From Phaeospirillum sp. (GTDB lineage Bacteria; Pseudomonadota; Alphaproteobacteria; Rhodospirillales; Magnetospirillaceae), in the NCBI GenBank assembly GCA_030651575.1, contig JAUSFB010000081.1:48362-112361 (forward strand): a stretch of DNA of 64,000 bases, written 5' to 3'. The position numbers and the translations under genes were made by a program. A model generated the notes under the pieces. It was not told the origin of the DNA and searched no databases. It worked only from the letters and a program-made list of their open reading frames with translations. The stretch's first letter is position 1; the number at the start of each line of letters is the position of its first letter. Shown in pieces: positions 53,679-61,752 of this stretch.

Positions 53679-54278
53679 CTATTTCCCAATGGGCGGCGCC
53701 TGCGCCAGCAGGGTGCGGGTCTGCTCGGAATCGGCGGAGCCGCCGAACTCGAAGTCGAAGGCGGTGGCGAACTTGCCCGCCAGCAGCGTCACCACCGAGA
53801 TGATGCAGCCACCGACGGCGGTGTTGCCATCGACGTGGCCAAACACCATGAAGCCGATGCCGCCGACGATGCCGAGTCCGGCAGTGACCAGCAGGACGTT
53901 GGCGCGGGTGTTGCTGCGGCCCGCTTTGATGAACTCGCTGTCCCTGGCACGGGCGTTCTGGCGGTCGGCCAGGGTGGCGGTCAGCGTGGTGAGGGCGCCG
54001 GCCATCTGCTGCATGCGCTCTTCATGGGCGAAGGCCTGAGCCTGAGAGCGCAGTTGGAACACCAGATTGGGGTCGGCCAGCGCCTCGCGAGCCTGGGCGG
54101 GGTCGTCGGTGCCGGTGATGGCGCGGACGGTATCGGCCAGCTTACCGACCGCCTTCTCTGCATCATCGCCAAACAGGCTGGCGATATCGGGAGCGACGTC
54201 GAGCGCCACCTTGGCGAGACCGGCGATAGGATTGGCGGCGATGGCGGCGGCATCGCCGAGGAGATCGAGCAGGGTCAT
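53679..54278 (-). CDS. Phage 3TM-type holin
   Basis: A 199-residue protein. It has an N-terminal helical part (LLDLLGDAAAIAANPIAGLA), a central charged helix (AFAHEERMQQMAGALTTLTA) and two C-terminal membrane helices (ANVLLVTAGLGIVGGIGFMV; VGGCIISVVTLLAGKFATAF). This fits holins of the three-transmembrane family, which release endolysin. The start overlaps the endolysin stop by ATGA. Confidence 0.8.
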   Translation of the reverse strand: MTLLDLLGDAAAIAANPIAGLAKVALDVAPDIASLFGDDAEKAVGKLADTVRAITGTDDPAQAREALADPNLVFQLRSQAQAFAHEERMQQMAGALTTLTATLADRQNARARDSEFIKAGRSNTRANVLLVTAGLGIVGGIGFMVFGHVDGNTAVGGCIISVVTLLAGKFATAFDFEFGGSADSEQTRTLLAQAPPIGK

Positions 54279-54895
54279 GGGGATACCTCCATGGCGGCAC
54301 AGGCGCGGGCGTAATGGGCCTTGCGGTCTTCGAGTCCGGTGAGGCCGCCGTTGATGCGCCGGGTGATGATTTCGATGTCGCGGGCATCGGCAAAGCGATT
54401 AAGGCCGTTGCTGTGCCAGAACCACCCGGCCGAGCGGGCGGCGGGGCTGGGCTGTTCCAGCATCTCCGGGGCATGGACCAGCCCGATCCCCAGTGCCTCG
54501 CCGCAAGCGGCATAATTGCTGCGGCCGGTGATCTGGATCAGGCCGCGCCCGCGATAGCGCCAGCCATCGCCAGAGGCCTCGTCGCCATTGCCCATGCGGT
54601 TGGCATAGACTCTGGAACCGATCCGCTCCGGCTGGCGGGCATAGGCTGCGGCCTGGCCCGCGTCGAAGTGGCGGGGGAACACCCGCAGCAGGGCTTCGGC
54701 GGAGTAGTTCAGGTTCTCGACCAGGGCGCGGAATTGGCCGCTCTCGTGGGCAATCTGAGCCAGGAAGGCGGCCAGCCGTAGCGGCGTGTCGACGCCCCAT
54801 TCGGCGGAGGCAGCGGCCAGCGGCGCCGTGAAACGGTCAATATCGGTGGGCCGCGCCCCGGTGAAGGTGGCGCGCAAGACGTCTGCGGTCAGCAT
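54275..54895 (-). CDS. GH19 endolysin (chitinase-like lysozyme)
   Basis: A 206-residue muramidase of glycoside hydrolase family 19. AAFLAQIAHESGQFRALVEN has the catalytic Glu (AHESG), followed by LNYSAEALLRVFPRHF, the second acid region YANRMGNGDEASGDGWRYRG and RGLIQITGRSNY. It has no signal peptide, so it depends on a holin. It lies between two holin genes. Confidence 0.92.
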   Translation of the reverse strand: MLTADVLRATFTGARPTDIDRFTAPLAAASAEWGVDTPLRLAAFLAQIAHESGQFRALVENLNYSAEALLRVFPRHFDAGQAAAYARQPERIGSRVYANRMGNGDEASGDGWRYRGRGLIQITGRSNYAACGEALGIGLVHAPEMLEQPSPAARSAGWFWHSNGLNRFADARDIEIITRRINGGLTGLEDRKAHYARACAAMEVSP

Positions 54896-54899
54896 GGGA

Positions 54900-55226
54900 T
54901 CAGTCCTTATCGGGGGGAGTGCAGCGGGCGACGAACCGGCTCAGCGCCACTTCGAGGCCACGCGGCCCCAGCCAGGCGCAGATGCCGACTACCGCATGGG
55001 CCTCCATCAGGCCGAGGGCGAAATGAGCGGCGACTCCGCCGCCCAGCACCGCCGAAAAGGCGGCGGTCGGGCATTCCCACAACAGGTCGCGCGACCAGAA
55101 CCGGCGCTGGCCCAGGCGCACCAGCCGGTGGTGCCATAGGAAGCGGGCGAGCATGGCGGTGGGAATCAGCCCGGCCAGACCCGAGACCAGGGTCTTGACC
55201 TCGGGCGAAGGCTGCTGCTCGAGCAT
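54900..55226 (-). CDS. LydA-type phage holin
   Basis: A 108-residue protein with three hydrophobic segments (LVSGLAGLIPTAMLARFLW, TAAFSAVLGGGVAAHFALGL, VVGICAWLGPRGLEVAL), as in LydA/holin family 3.3 proteins. Four bases separate it from the endolysin. A second holin type in one lysis cassette may act as an antiholin. Confidence 0.75.
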   Translation of the reverse strand: MLEQQPSPEVKTLVSGLAGLIPTAMLARFLWHHRLVRLGQRRFWSRDLLWECPTAAFSAVLGGGVAAHFALGLMEAHAVVGICAWLGPRGLEVALSRFVARCTPPDKD

Positions 55227-55286
55227 GGCGGTATCCTTATCAGTCTGTGGATGCGTAGTGGCGGGGTTGCCGCCCCGGTCCCCGCT

Positions 55287-55349
55287 CGGGGCGATGCCCC
55301 GATCCCCCTTTTGATTCAAAAATGAAGAGGGTCTGGGACATCGTCCCAG
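55287..55349. repeat. Double-hairpin intergenic repeat
   Basis: CGGGGCGATGCCCCG (55287-55301) and CTGGGACATCGTCCCAG (55333-55349) are two perfect hairpins between tail-tip and holin genes. A similar array lies at 59360-59446. They look like REP-type elements. Confidence 0.6.
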
Positions 55350-55383
55350 CCGGGTTTGGGCGGGAGCCCAATCGTGCTGCGGA

Positions 55384-57744
55384 TCAATTGACGTGAACGC
55401 GGTCGTCCTCGCACACGCCGGATATCTCGACCTGACGCGAGCGAGGCCGCAGCGAGCGGACCAGGACCCGCTGGGCCCAGGTGGTGCCGGGGCCGAGGGC
55501 GTAATAGGTGCGTTCGCGGTCGCCACCGGTGTCGGGGGCGAAGGGCAGCGGGTCGAGGACGCGGACTTGGAAGGGATCGCCGCCGGGGGCCGGTTCGATC
55601 TCCACCGGATCATCAAGCCGACCGTCGCGACGGCGCAGCGCCATGTAGTGAGTCTGGTCATCGCTCCAGCGCACCGGCTCGGACAGGGTGAGGATGGTGG
55701 CGATCTCGTCCCAGTCCACGACCTCGCCACCCTGACCCCAGGCGGGCATGGGATGGGACACGGCGACCAGTTCTCCATAGGACAGGATCATGCCGTCCAG
55801 CTCGGTCTTCCAGGTGGGCAGGCGGCGGCGGTAGATGTTGCAGGCCACCAGGAAGCAGGCTTCGCGTCCGGCATGGTCGCGGTTGGTGATGCCGAACATC
55901 TGCACCCGGCCCGGCTTTTCCGGCGGGGCGTTGACCATCTCGGATGGAGTCAACACCCGGATGGCGCCTTCGCGTTGGGCGGCGGTGATCTCGGCGATCT
56001 TCCAGGTGATTTCGTCGAAGAACTCCACCGTCACCGCATCGGCGGTGTCCTCGCCGGGCATGACGTACTCGATGGCGAAACTGCCGCGGACGATGTTGCG
56101 GCCGTTGAACAGAGCCGCCGGCAGGGTGCGAGGTTCATCGCGGATATAGCGGACGATGCCGCCCTGTTGATAGGGGGCAGCGCGCCCCGTCCGCAGCACC
56201 TTGACCAGGGCCTCCCAGGCGGTGGTGGTGGTGTCGAACACTCCGCTGAAGCGGTCGCCGCGCGCTTCCCAGACAGGGTGCAGTTGCCACAGCATATCCA
56301 GGTCCTGGCGGGAATCGGCCAGTTGAGCGCCGTTGGCGGCGCGCATGATATAGGCCGCCACCGGGGCGATGGCCTGGGTGGGCACCGGCTCCGACCAGTC
56401 GGTCTCTGGAGACCACAGCGGAAGCTTGCGGGTGACGATGCCGTTGATCAGGCGGCTGGAGCGCTGGCTCAGATTGTCGGTGGCCCGCATCTTGATCGCC
56501 AGCAAGGTGACGTCGCCGTAATCGGGGGAACCGTCGAGATAGGATCGCATCTCGCCCCAGCGGATTTCGTGGGCGGTGCGGCCATCCTGGTCGCGGTCGT
56601 TGGTGCGGCGGAGCCTGACCTCCCAGCGGGCCGAGGCCACCGGGTATTTGAAGGACAGCCGGATCTGGGTGTTGGTGGCGGCGGTGTAGGTTTCGGCGGC
56701 CAGCAGGATAAAATCCCCCAGCGCCGCCCCGAGATCGTCGATCCTGCGCCCCCATACCTCCCAGGCCACCGTCTTGGCATCGAGCCCACCGGAATTGTTG
56801 GCGTAGTAGAGGCCGTTGGTGAACACCACATCGATGCCCATGTGATGGGCGGTGGTGGCAGCGGGATTGGCGACGAAGGGACCGACCCAGCCGCTCTCGC
56901 CATTGGTCAGTTGGTTGGGGCCTTTCAACTCTTGGCCCGCCACCTCGACGGCGGTGACCACCCAGGCATCCATCAGGGTGACGGCGGCACCGGGCGGGAC
57001 GACCTGATATTGCACCTCCTCGAACGAGCCCAGCGGGGTGTCGTCGATCATCAGGGCATCGAGCCGATATTGGCCCACCCCGATGCAATGAAGCTGGAAC
57101 AGGTATTGCTCCCCGGCCACGTATTCCTGATAGGGCGTGGCGGCGAGATCGAACACCACCTTGTGACGGCCGAAAATCTCGGGGATCGGCTGGCCCAGCC
57201 GTGCCTGATTGCCGGACGCGGTCAGGCTGTAGGTGGGAGACGGCGCCACCCCGCCGCCGCCGCCCCAATTGAGCGAAGGCGTGGCGGGGCTGGGGGCCGA
57301 GACCAGGGCGCCCACCGCCATCATGCCCACCGAGGCGATGGCCGCCGTCGAGATGGCCCCGACGGTGGCGATGCCGGCGGCGCTGGTAACGCCCAGGGAG
57401 GAGGCCAGCATCGGCCCGACATAGTACTGGCCCAGCACCATGGCCACGACCATCACCGCCACCATCAGCACTGTGGTTAGCGGGTTCTTGCCGCCGCCAC
57501 CCCCGCCGCCGCCCAGCGGCTGGGCGACGAAGGCGACGATGTCGTCATGGTCGATGACAGTCCCACCCCAATGTCGGCGCAGCAGCGGGCGGCCATTGCG
57601 CAGGCAGATGGTGGGGACCGGAAATTCCTCGATGCCACGCCCGTCCAGGAAGGCGCGGATGGTCAGGGGTTCGGAGACTTCCACCACCTGCATGGAGCGC
57701 AGCGGATTGAAGGCATCCGCCACCAGGGTGACACGCGCCCTCAT
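55384..57744 (-). CDS. Phage tail tip / host-specificity protein J-like
   Basis: A 786-residue tail protein. Its N-terminal part (VTLVADAFNPLRSMQVVEVS, RPLLRRHWGGTVIDHDD) is followed by a Gly run and a hydrophobic stretch (about 90-160) typical of J proteins. Then come the tip core (QPIPEIFGRHKVVFDLAATP) and tail-associated FN3-like and C-terminal parts (REACFLVACNIYRRRLPTW, LSEPVRWSDDQTHYMALR). It would form the tip that contacts the host. At 786 residues it is shorter than lambda J. The start overlaps the NlpC/P60 stop by ATGA. Confidence 0.88.
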   Translation of the reverse strand: MRARVTLVADAFNPLRSMQVVEVSEPLTIRAFLDGRGIEEFPVPTICLRNGRPLLRRHWGGTVIDHDDIVAFVAQPLGGGGGGGGKNPLTTVLMVAVMVVAMVLGQYYVGPMLASSLGVTSAAGIATVGAISTAAIASVGMMAVGALVSAPSPATPSLNWGGGGGVAPSPTYSLTASGNQARLGQPIPEIFGRHKVVFDLAATPYQEYVAGEQYLFQLHCIGVGQYRLDALMIDDTPLGSFEEVQYQVVPPGAAVTLMDAWVVTAVEVAGQELKGPNQLTNGESGWVGPFVANPAATTAHHMGIDVVFTNGLYYANNSGGLDAKTVAWEVWGRRIDDLGAALGDFILLAAETYTAATNTQIRLSFKYPVASARWEVRLRRTNDRDQDGRTAHEIRWGEMRSYLDGSPDYGDVTLLAIKMRATDNLSQRSSRLINGIVTRKLPLWSPETDWSEPVPTQAIAPVAAYIMRAANGAQLADSRQDLDMLWQLHPVWEARGDRFSGVFDTTTTAWEALVKVLRTGRAAPYQQGGIVRYIRDEPRTLPAALFNGRNIVRGSFAIEYVMPGEDTADAVTVEFFDEITWKIAEITAAQREGAIRVLTPSEMVNAPPEKPGRVQMFGITNRDHAGREACFLVACNIYRRRLPTWKTELDGMILSYGELVAVSHPMPAWGQGGEVVDWDEIATILTLSEPVRWSDDQTHYMALRRRDGRLDDPVEIEPAPGGDPFQVRVLDPLPFAPDTGGDRERTYYALGPGTTWAQRVLVRSLRPRSRQVEISGVCEDDRVHVN

Positions 57745-58148
57745 GACGGTTCTCCCCGATGACGGTAGATTCCGTCGATCCGCCAGCCATTGGCGGCCAG
57801 ATCACGCCGGGACTGGCACACCACCCCCGATCCAGCGGCGCAGTGCAGCACCCTGCCGCCATCCACCTCCAGCCATACCCCCACATGGATGGGATAGCGG
57901 GCGGTGCGCATCATCACCCCGTCGCCTTCTCGATAGGCGGTCACCGGGTGCCAGCGGGACCGCTCGCCGTGATCGCGGAACAGCCGCGCCAGCACCAGCA
58001 GGTCGTCGGCATAGGGCACCACCGGGGTCTCGACCCCAAAATGGGCCTGCTGGACGTGGCGGAAGAAGCTCCAGCAGTTCCAGGCATCCGGCCCCTGGCC
58101 GTACTTCGACCACGGCTGGCCGATATAGGGTGTGGCCCAGTGGGACAT
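57741..58148 (-). CDS. NlpC/P60 peptidase-like tail assembly protein (K-like)
   Basis: A 135-residue C40-type protein. WNCWSFFRHVQQ holds the catalytic Cys and YPIHVGVWLEVDGGRVLHC the catalytic His. In siphophages this domain sits at the tail tip and may cut peptidoglycan during entry. ATG 58148 (MSHWATPYIGQPW) is chosen because upstream sequence is a repeat. It overlaps the tail-tip gene. Confidence 0.85.
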   Translation of the reverse strand: MSHWATPYIGQPWSKYGQGPDAWNCWSFFRHVQQAHFGVETPVVPYADDLLVLARLFRDHGERSRWHPVTAYREGDGVMMRTARYPIHVGVWLEVDGGRVLHCAAGSGVVCQSRRDLAANGWRIDGIYRHRGEPS

Positions 58149-58180
58149 GGGGGAATGCTCCAGAAGTAAAAGAGGAGAAA

Positions 58181-58338
58181 ACCACAGAGGCACAGAGGCA
58201 CAGAGGCACAGAGACACAGAGATTCCGTGCGAGCCGCGGCGTCTCGGGTCACTCCGGCGCATTGATTAATTAATTATTCGCTAGGCCGAAGGGAGGCACA
58301 GTGTTGCCACCCGAAAGGCATCTCTGTGCCTCTGTGGT
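58181..58338. repeat. Inverted-repeat element with CACAGAGG tandem units
   Basis: ACCACAGAGGCACAGAGG (58181-58198) recurs inverted at 58321-58338 with one mismatch. The left arm extends into four or five tandem AGGCACAG-like units up to 58225. The middle contains an AT-rich run (ATTAATTAATTATT). No gene fits. The layout is that of a small non-autonomous mobile element. Confidence 0.6.
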
Positions 58339-58361
58339 TATTCTATTTTTGTTTTACTGCT

Positions 58362-58988
58362 TCAGCCGCCCAACCCCGGAAAGCAGCGCTGGGTATAGGT
58401 GCGCCAGGGAAAGGCCTTGTTGCCGATCTGGGACATTTGGGCGCGGGCGGTGATCTGGGTGGCGGTGCAGTTGACATGGACCAGGGTCATGGTCAGCGGT
58501 GGGTCCATCTGGGGGCCGTCGAGATCGATGTCGAGATAGGGACGGTAGGTGACCTCGATACGGACCAGGGAGGTGGCGGCGGCTTCGAGCGGCTCCATCA
58601 GCTCGCGGCCGACATTGTCCATGGTGACGGTGAGTTCGGGCACCGGGGCGGAACTGACCTCGGGCAATTGGAAATCGAAGGCGAGCGCGATGAAGGGGAC
58701 CATCTGGCCGGCATTGACCGGGGCGTCGGGCTCCAGGCGGGCCACCAGCCCGACCCGGCTCCGCGCCTCCTCCGTCATGGCGTCCAGCACGGCGGATACT
58801 TCGGCCCCGCCACGCTCGCGCCAGGTCACCTCGTCCTCGTAATTGCGCACCACCCGGACAGCGGTGGGGTTGCCCAAGTCATCGACGAAGGCGGGATGGC
58901 GCAGTTCCATGGTGTGGAGTGGGATGGCGTTGGACGGGCACGAGGCATAGGCCTCGCGGATCGCCTCTTCGAGAGCGGGATCGGGCAT
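58362..58988 (-). CDS. DUF1833 phage tail protein
   Basis: A 208-residue protein: LEEAIREAYASCPSNAIPLH, VVRNYEDEVTWRERGGAEVS, FIALAFDFQLPEVSS, the long MDNVGRELMEPLEAAATSLV segment and a C-terminal YTQRCFPGLGG. This matches the DUF1833 family found between tape measure and tip genes in lambda-like tails. In this prophage no tape-measure gene precedes it. Confidence 0.85.
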   Translation of the reverse strand: MPDPALEEAIREAYASCPSNAIPLHTMELRHPAFVDDLGNPTAVRVVRNYEDEVTWRERGGAEVSAVLDAMTEEARSRVGLVARLEPDAPVNAGQMVPFIALAFDFQLPEVSSAPVPELTVTMDNVGRELMEPLEAAATSLVRIEVTYRPYLDIDLDGPQMDPPLTMTLVHVNCTATQITARAQMSQIGNKAFPWRTYTQRCFPGLGG

Positions 58989-58990
58989 GA

Positions 58991-59353
58991 TTACCGGAGA
59001 GGCTCGATGTCGGCGATGGCCATGCCGGTCAGATGGGCCATGGCGCCCGACAGGATCGCCGCGTGGAAGGTGAAACTGTTCCGGCAGGTGGAATCCCAGT
59101 CGTCGCCCCCGGCATACATGCAGGCCCCCTGGCACAGATGGACCACCGGGCATTCCAGGCAGCCGGGCCGGTGGCTGAAATGCGTCGCGGTGTTCAGGCG
59201 AACGCCGTCCATGGTGGAGACGTGGCCGATCCGCATCTCCGGTTCCGGGGTGTTCTGGCAGGTCAGCACGTTGCCCTTCAAATCCACGGCGATCTGGTGA
59301 TGCCGATCCATGCCGCATCGCTGCCCCACCGCCGACAATGGGCTTCCGCCCAT
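58991..59353 (-). pseudogene. SPASM-domain remnant of a radical SAM protein
   Basis: The minus frame GQRCGMDRHHQIAVDLKGN, LTCQNTPEPEMRIGHVS, CLECPVVHLCQGACMY and STCRNSFTF is a C-terminal SPASM domain with its seven or so Cys. The radical SAM barrel that should precede it is missing: the reading runs into a hairpin array at 59360. An ATG at 59311 could start a 106-residue product, but the first Cys lies before it. Confidence 0.7.
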
Positions 59354-59359
59354 GCCCGA

Positions 59360-59446
59360 CCGAAGGCACAGCCTTCGGACATCCAGTTTTCTGGTGGGTC
59401 CGGGAGGTCCAAGACCTCCCGGATGGGGTTCGGGGCAATCGCCCCG
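59360..59446. repeat. Triple-hairpin intergenic repeat
   Basis: CCGAAGGC/GCCTTCGG (59360-59378), CCGGGAGGTC/GACCTCCCGG (59400-59422) and CGGGGC/GCCCCG (59431-59446) are three adjacent hairpins. The array is related in style to 55287-55349. It separates the tail chaperone extension from the SPASM remnant. Confidence 0.65.
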
Positions 59447-59447
59447 A

Positions 59448-60199
59448 TCATGGTTCCGCAGCCAGCTTCGCCGCCCCCGCCACCATTCCCCGTTCGGCAA
59501 AGGGCAGCAGCCGCGCCAGCAAAGGCTGGTCGTAACCCAGCGCCTCGGCCTGGATCAGCAGGGCGGGGAGATCGAGGCCGGTAATGCCGCCACGGGTGCC
59601 GAGACGGATGGCGCCGATGGCCCCGGTCAGCAATTCCCAGGCTTGCCAGCCCGCTTCGGTCAGGGGGGCGTTGCGGTCATAGGGACAGTCGCAGTTTCCG
59701 CCGCAGCCCCCGGATCGTTGTCCGGGGCAGGCCCGGCAGTAGTCAGGCCCGCCGCCGAAGTGCCATTCGGCGCGGGCCTGGAGACGTTTCCCTCGGCGAT
59801 GACCGCTTCATGGGTTTCGGTGTACTGGACGACGAAGGACTCGGCCATGCGGGGAAGTTGCATCAGCTCGGCGATGCTGGTGTCGGAGACCTCCGCCGGT
59901 TGATCGGCCTCGTCCAGCACGCCTTCCCACTTGGTGATGGCGGAGCGGGCCAGCCCCTGTGCGAACAGCATCTGTGACAACCCAGCCAGGGCGTCTTCGT
60001 CGGACAGATCGGGCAGGCCGGTGATGTCGGCCCCGGCGGCCTTCAGATCGGCATGCTCGGCGGCGATGGCGCGGGCCATACGCCAGCCTCGGGCACGGGC
60101 GGCCTCGTACACCGCCGTGGTCAGGGGACGGACGAACACCTTTACCCCGTGGGGCAGATCAATCCAGTAGGGGTCCTTCGGCAGGGAGAGTCGGATCAT
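59448..60199 (-). CDS. Tail assembly chaperone GT fusion (predicted -1 frameshift)
   Basis: Reading the G frame from 60199 and switching back one base joins it to an open frame that ends at 59448 (RNAPLTEAGWQAWELLTGAI, then PALLIQAEALGYDQPLLARL). This second frame has no good start of its own. Two slip sites are plausible: five G at 59711-59707 on the minus strand, and six C at 59668-59663 just before the G stop. Siphophages make the longer chaperone by this kind of slip, in a fixed ratio to G. The extension looks native from at least CPYDRNAP. Confidence 0.6.
59660..60199 (-). CDS. Phage tail assembly chaperone (G-like)
   Basis: A 179-residue protein. LPKDPYWIDLPHGVKVFVRP, AVYEAARARGWRMARAI, LSQMLFAQGLARSAITKWEG and ELMQLPRMAESFVVQYTET fit tail assembly chaperones that escort the tape measure. 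The Pro/Ala-rich end (ETATVPMTATPP) is where the -1 frame opens. The ATG at 60199 faces the divergent BrnT gene. Confidence 0.75.
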   Translation of the reverse strand: MIRLSLPKDPYWIDLPHGVKVFVRPLTTAVYEAARARGWRMARAIAAEHADLKAAGADITGLPDLSDEDALAGLSQMLFAQGLARSAITKWEGVLDEADQPAEVSDTSIAELMQLPRMAESFVVQYTETHEAVIAEGNVSRPAPNGTSAAGLTTAGPAPDNDPGAAAETATVPMTATPP

Positions 60200-60212
60200 G
60201 GGAATACCTTGT

Positions 60213-60260
60213 TTTTGTAACTACAGAATCTTTGACAGAAGCAGTTTTCGTCACTACATT
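60213..60260 (+). promoter_or_regulatory. BrnT promoter with repeated operator-like motif
   Basis: TTGACA (60232-60237) and TACATT (60255-60260) are 17 bases apart. Transcription would start at about 60267, the A of the toxin ATG, so the message may be leaderless. TTTTGTAACTACA (60213-60225) and TTTTCGTCACTACA (60245-60258) form a direct repeat around the -35 box and could bind the BrnA antitoxin. Confidence 0.6.
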
Positions 60261-60266
60261 AACCCC

Positions 60267-60536
60267 ATGAACACCTGGGACGAGTCCAAGCGCGACAAGA
60301 CCCTCGCCGAGCGCGGGCTGGATTTTGCTGACGCGGAACAGGTGTTCGTGGGAACCCATTTCACCCGGCCCGACGACCGAGCGGATTATGGTGAGCCCCG
60401 CCAGATCACCGTCGGCTATCTGGATGGTCGGTTTGTGGTGGTGGTCTGGACGCCGCGCGATGAAGCAAAACGCATCATTTCAATGAGGCATGGTCATGCA
60501 GCCGAAGAAGCCATCTGGCGAAAGCACCTGGGTTGA
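60267..60536 (+). CDS. brnT: BrnT-family toxin
   Basis: An 89-residue ribonuclease-type toxin. WDESKRDKTLAERGLDFADA is the typical opening (WDxxKxxxNxxKHGxxF). It is followed by DYGEPRQITVGYLDGRFVVV, VVWTPRDEAKRIISMRHGH and EEAIWRKHL. It cleaves RNA and is neutralised by BrnA encoded just downstream. It is inserted on the strand opposite to the tail genes. Confidence 0.92.
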   Translation: MNTWDESKRDKTLAERGLDFADAEQVFVGTHFTRPDDRADYGEPRQITVGYLDGRFVVVVWTPRDEAKRIISMRHGHAAEEAIWRKHLG

Positions 60537-60771
60537 TCCCGATGATGCCCCGGAACTGACCGAGAAATGGTTCGCGTCGGCCGACCTGTATCAGGGGGAA
60601 ACGCTGATCCGAAAAGGTGGGCGACCGAAATCACCCAACCCGAAGCAGATGGTCACCTTGCGCATTGATCCTCGCGTACTGACCTATTTTAGGGCGACCG
60701 GACCGGGGTGGCAGTCGCGCATCGATGCCGCTCTGCGAGAATACGTCGAGGCTCATCCCCAGAATCAATAG
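60496..60771 (+). CDS. brnA: BrnA-family antitoxin
   Basis: A 91-residue antitoxin: DPDDAPELTEKWFASADLYQ followed by PKQMVTLRIDPRVLTYFRAT and WQSRIDAALREYVEA, the ribbon-helix-helix DNA-binding part. It overlaps the toxin gene by 41 bases, so translation is coupled. GAGG lies 8 bases before ATG 60496; ATG 60490 is an alternative. Its end overlaps the tail tube gene by 7 bases on the other strand. Confidence 0.9.
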   Translation: MQPKKPSGESTWVDPDDAPELTEKWFASADLYQGETLIRKGGRPKSPNPKQMVTLRIDPRVLTYFRATGPGWQSRIDAALREYVEAHPQNQ

Positions 60772-61724
60772 CTGGCTGTGTCGTTGACCAGAGTGATCCT
60801 CAGCAGATACCCCGCCACCGGGTCGCGGGCCGCCCGCCAGTCATAGCTGGCCTGGATACCGCCGGGGCCTTTGACCTCCTGCTTCTTTTTCGGCAGGAAC
60901 ACGCGGGGCAGATGGAAGGTCAGGGCAAAGGCCGAGCCGGGAATGGTGAAGCCGTATTCCATCGCCACCGGGCTTTCGGCGGCGATGGCGGACGTCAGCG
61001 TGGTGTCGGTGCCGAAGCGGATATCCACCGAACCTTCGGCGGTGGCCTCGGTCTCATCCACGCCGTCGATCAGGCCGTCGGCGCGGATGGTCTCCACCCG
61101 CTCCAGATTGTTGGAAAACGACAGCTTGCCGCCGACCACGTTGGCCAGTTGGCCGCCGCCGACCCGGATGGCGCCGCTGCCCTGACTAAAACGCTTGAGC
61201 GGGAAGCTGGCCGGGGTGGGGTCGATGGTGGTCGCCACCTCGGTTTCACCCTGGGCGATGACGGAGATGCTGCCGTTGGCGGCACCGGAGCGGGCCATGT
61301 CAAAGGACAGCTTGTCCAGCTTGGCGCCGCCGTGGCGGAAGAATTTCGGCGCCGCCAGTTGGGCATGGCCGATCTCGATGGCGAGGCTGGGCAGCGTGCC
61401 GCCCGAGGTGAAGACATGGTCGAAGGTCCCATCACCGTTATCGGCGGTGGCGGGCGCCCCGAACAGGCCCTTCAGCCAGAAGCCCAAAGCCCGCACATCG
61501 AGCGGCACACCGATATCGCCCTCGTCCTTGATCGCCTCATAGAACGGGTCCTGGGCGTCACGGCCCTGGCCCAGCAGCGGGTCGTAGCCCAGCGGGCGCT
61601 CGGCCCCCAGGCTCGATTCCTTGAACGACAGCCGTCCATAGCCGTCGGCCGGAAGCGTGCCGTAAACCGTCTCGAAGGCGACCAGCAGGATGCAATCGGC
61701 ACCGTAGGCCCGAGTCTTTGCCAT
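60765..61724 (-). CDS. Phage tail tube protein
   Basis: A 319-residue protein: ADCILLVAFETVYGTLPADG, FKESSLGAERPLGYDPLLGQ, FWLKGLFGAPATADNGDGTF and HVFTSGGTLPSLAIEIGHAQ. This is the major tail tube family of siphophages with a long C-terminal part. It polymerises into the tube. Its place before the chaperone genes fits the usual order. Confidence 0.85.
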   Translation of the reverse strand: MAKTRAYGADCILLVAFETVYGTLPADGYGRLSFKESSLGAERPLGYDPLLGQGRDAQDPFYEAIKDEGDIGVPLDVRALGFWLKGLFGAPATADNGDGTFDHVFTSGGTLPSLAIEIGHAQLAAPKFFRHGGAKLDKLSFDMARSGAANGSISVIAQGETEVATTIDPTPASFPLKRFSQGSGAIRVGGGQLANVVGGKLSFSNNLERVETIRADGLIDGVDETEATAEGSVDIRFGTDTTLTSAIAAESPVAMEYGFTIPGSAFALTFHLPRVFLPKKKQEVKGPGGIQASYDWRAARDPVAGYLLRITLVNDTASY

Positions 61725-61752
61725 GGGAAACTCCCATATATTAAGGTGTGGG

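Noticed and set aside
55393..57480. A 695-codon plus-strand frame opposite the tail-tip gene
   Set aside because: The minus strand fits the tail-tip family and its operon; the plus frame is composition-driven.
58190..58225. Possible CRISPR-like repeat of CACAGAGG units
   Set aside because: Units are 8-9 bases, directly tandem with no spacers, and no cas genes are present.
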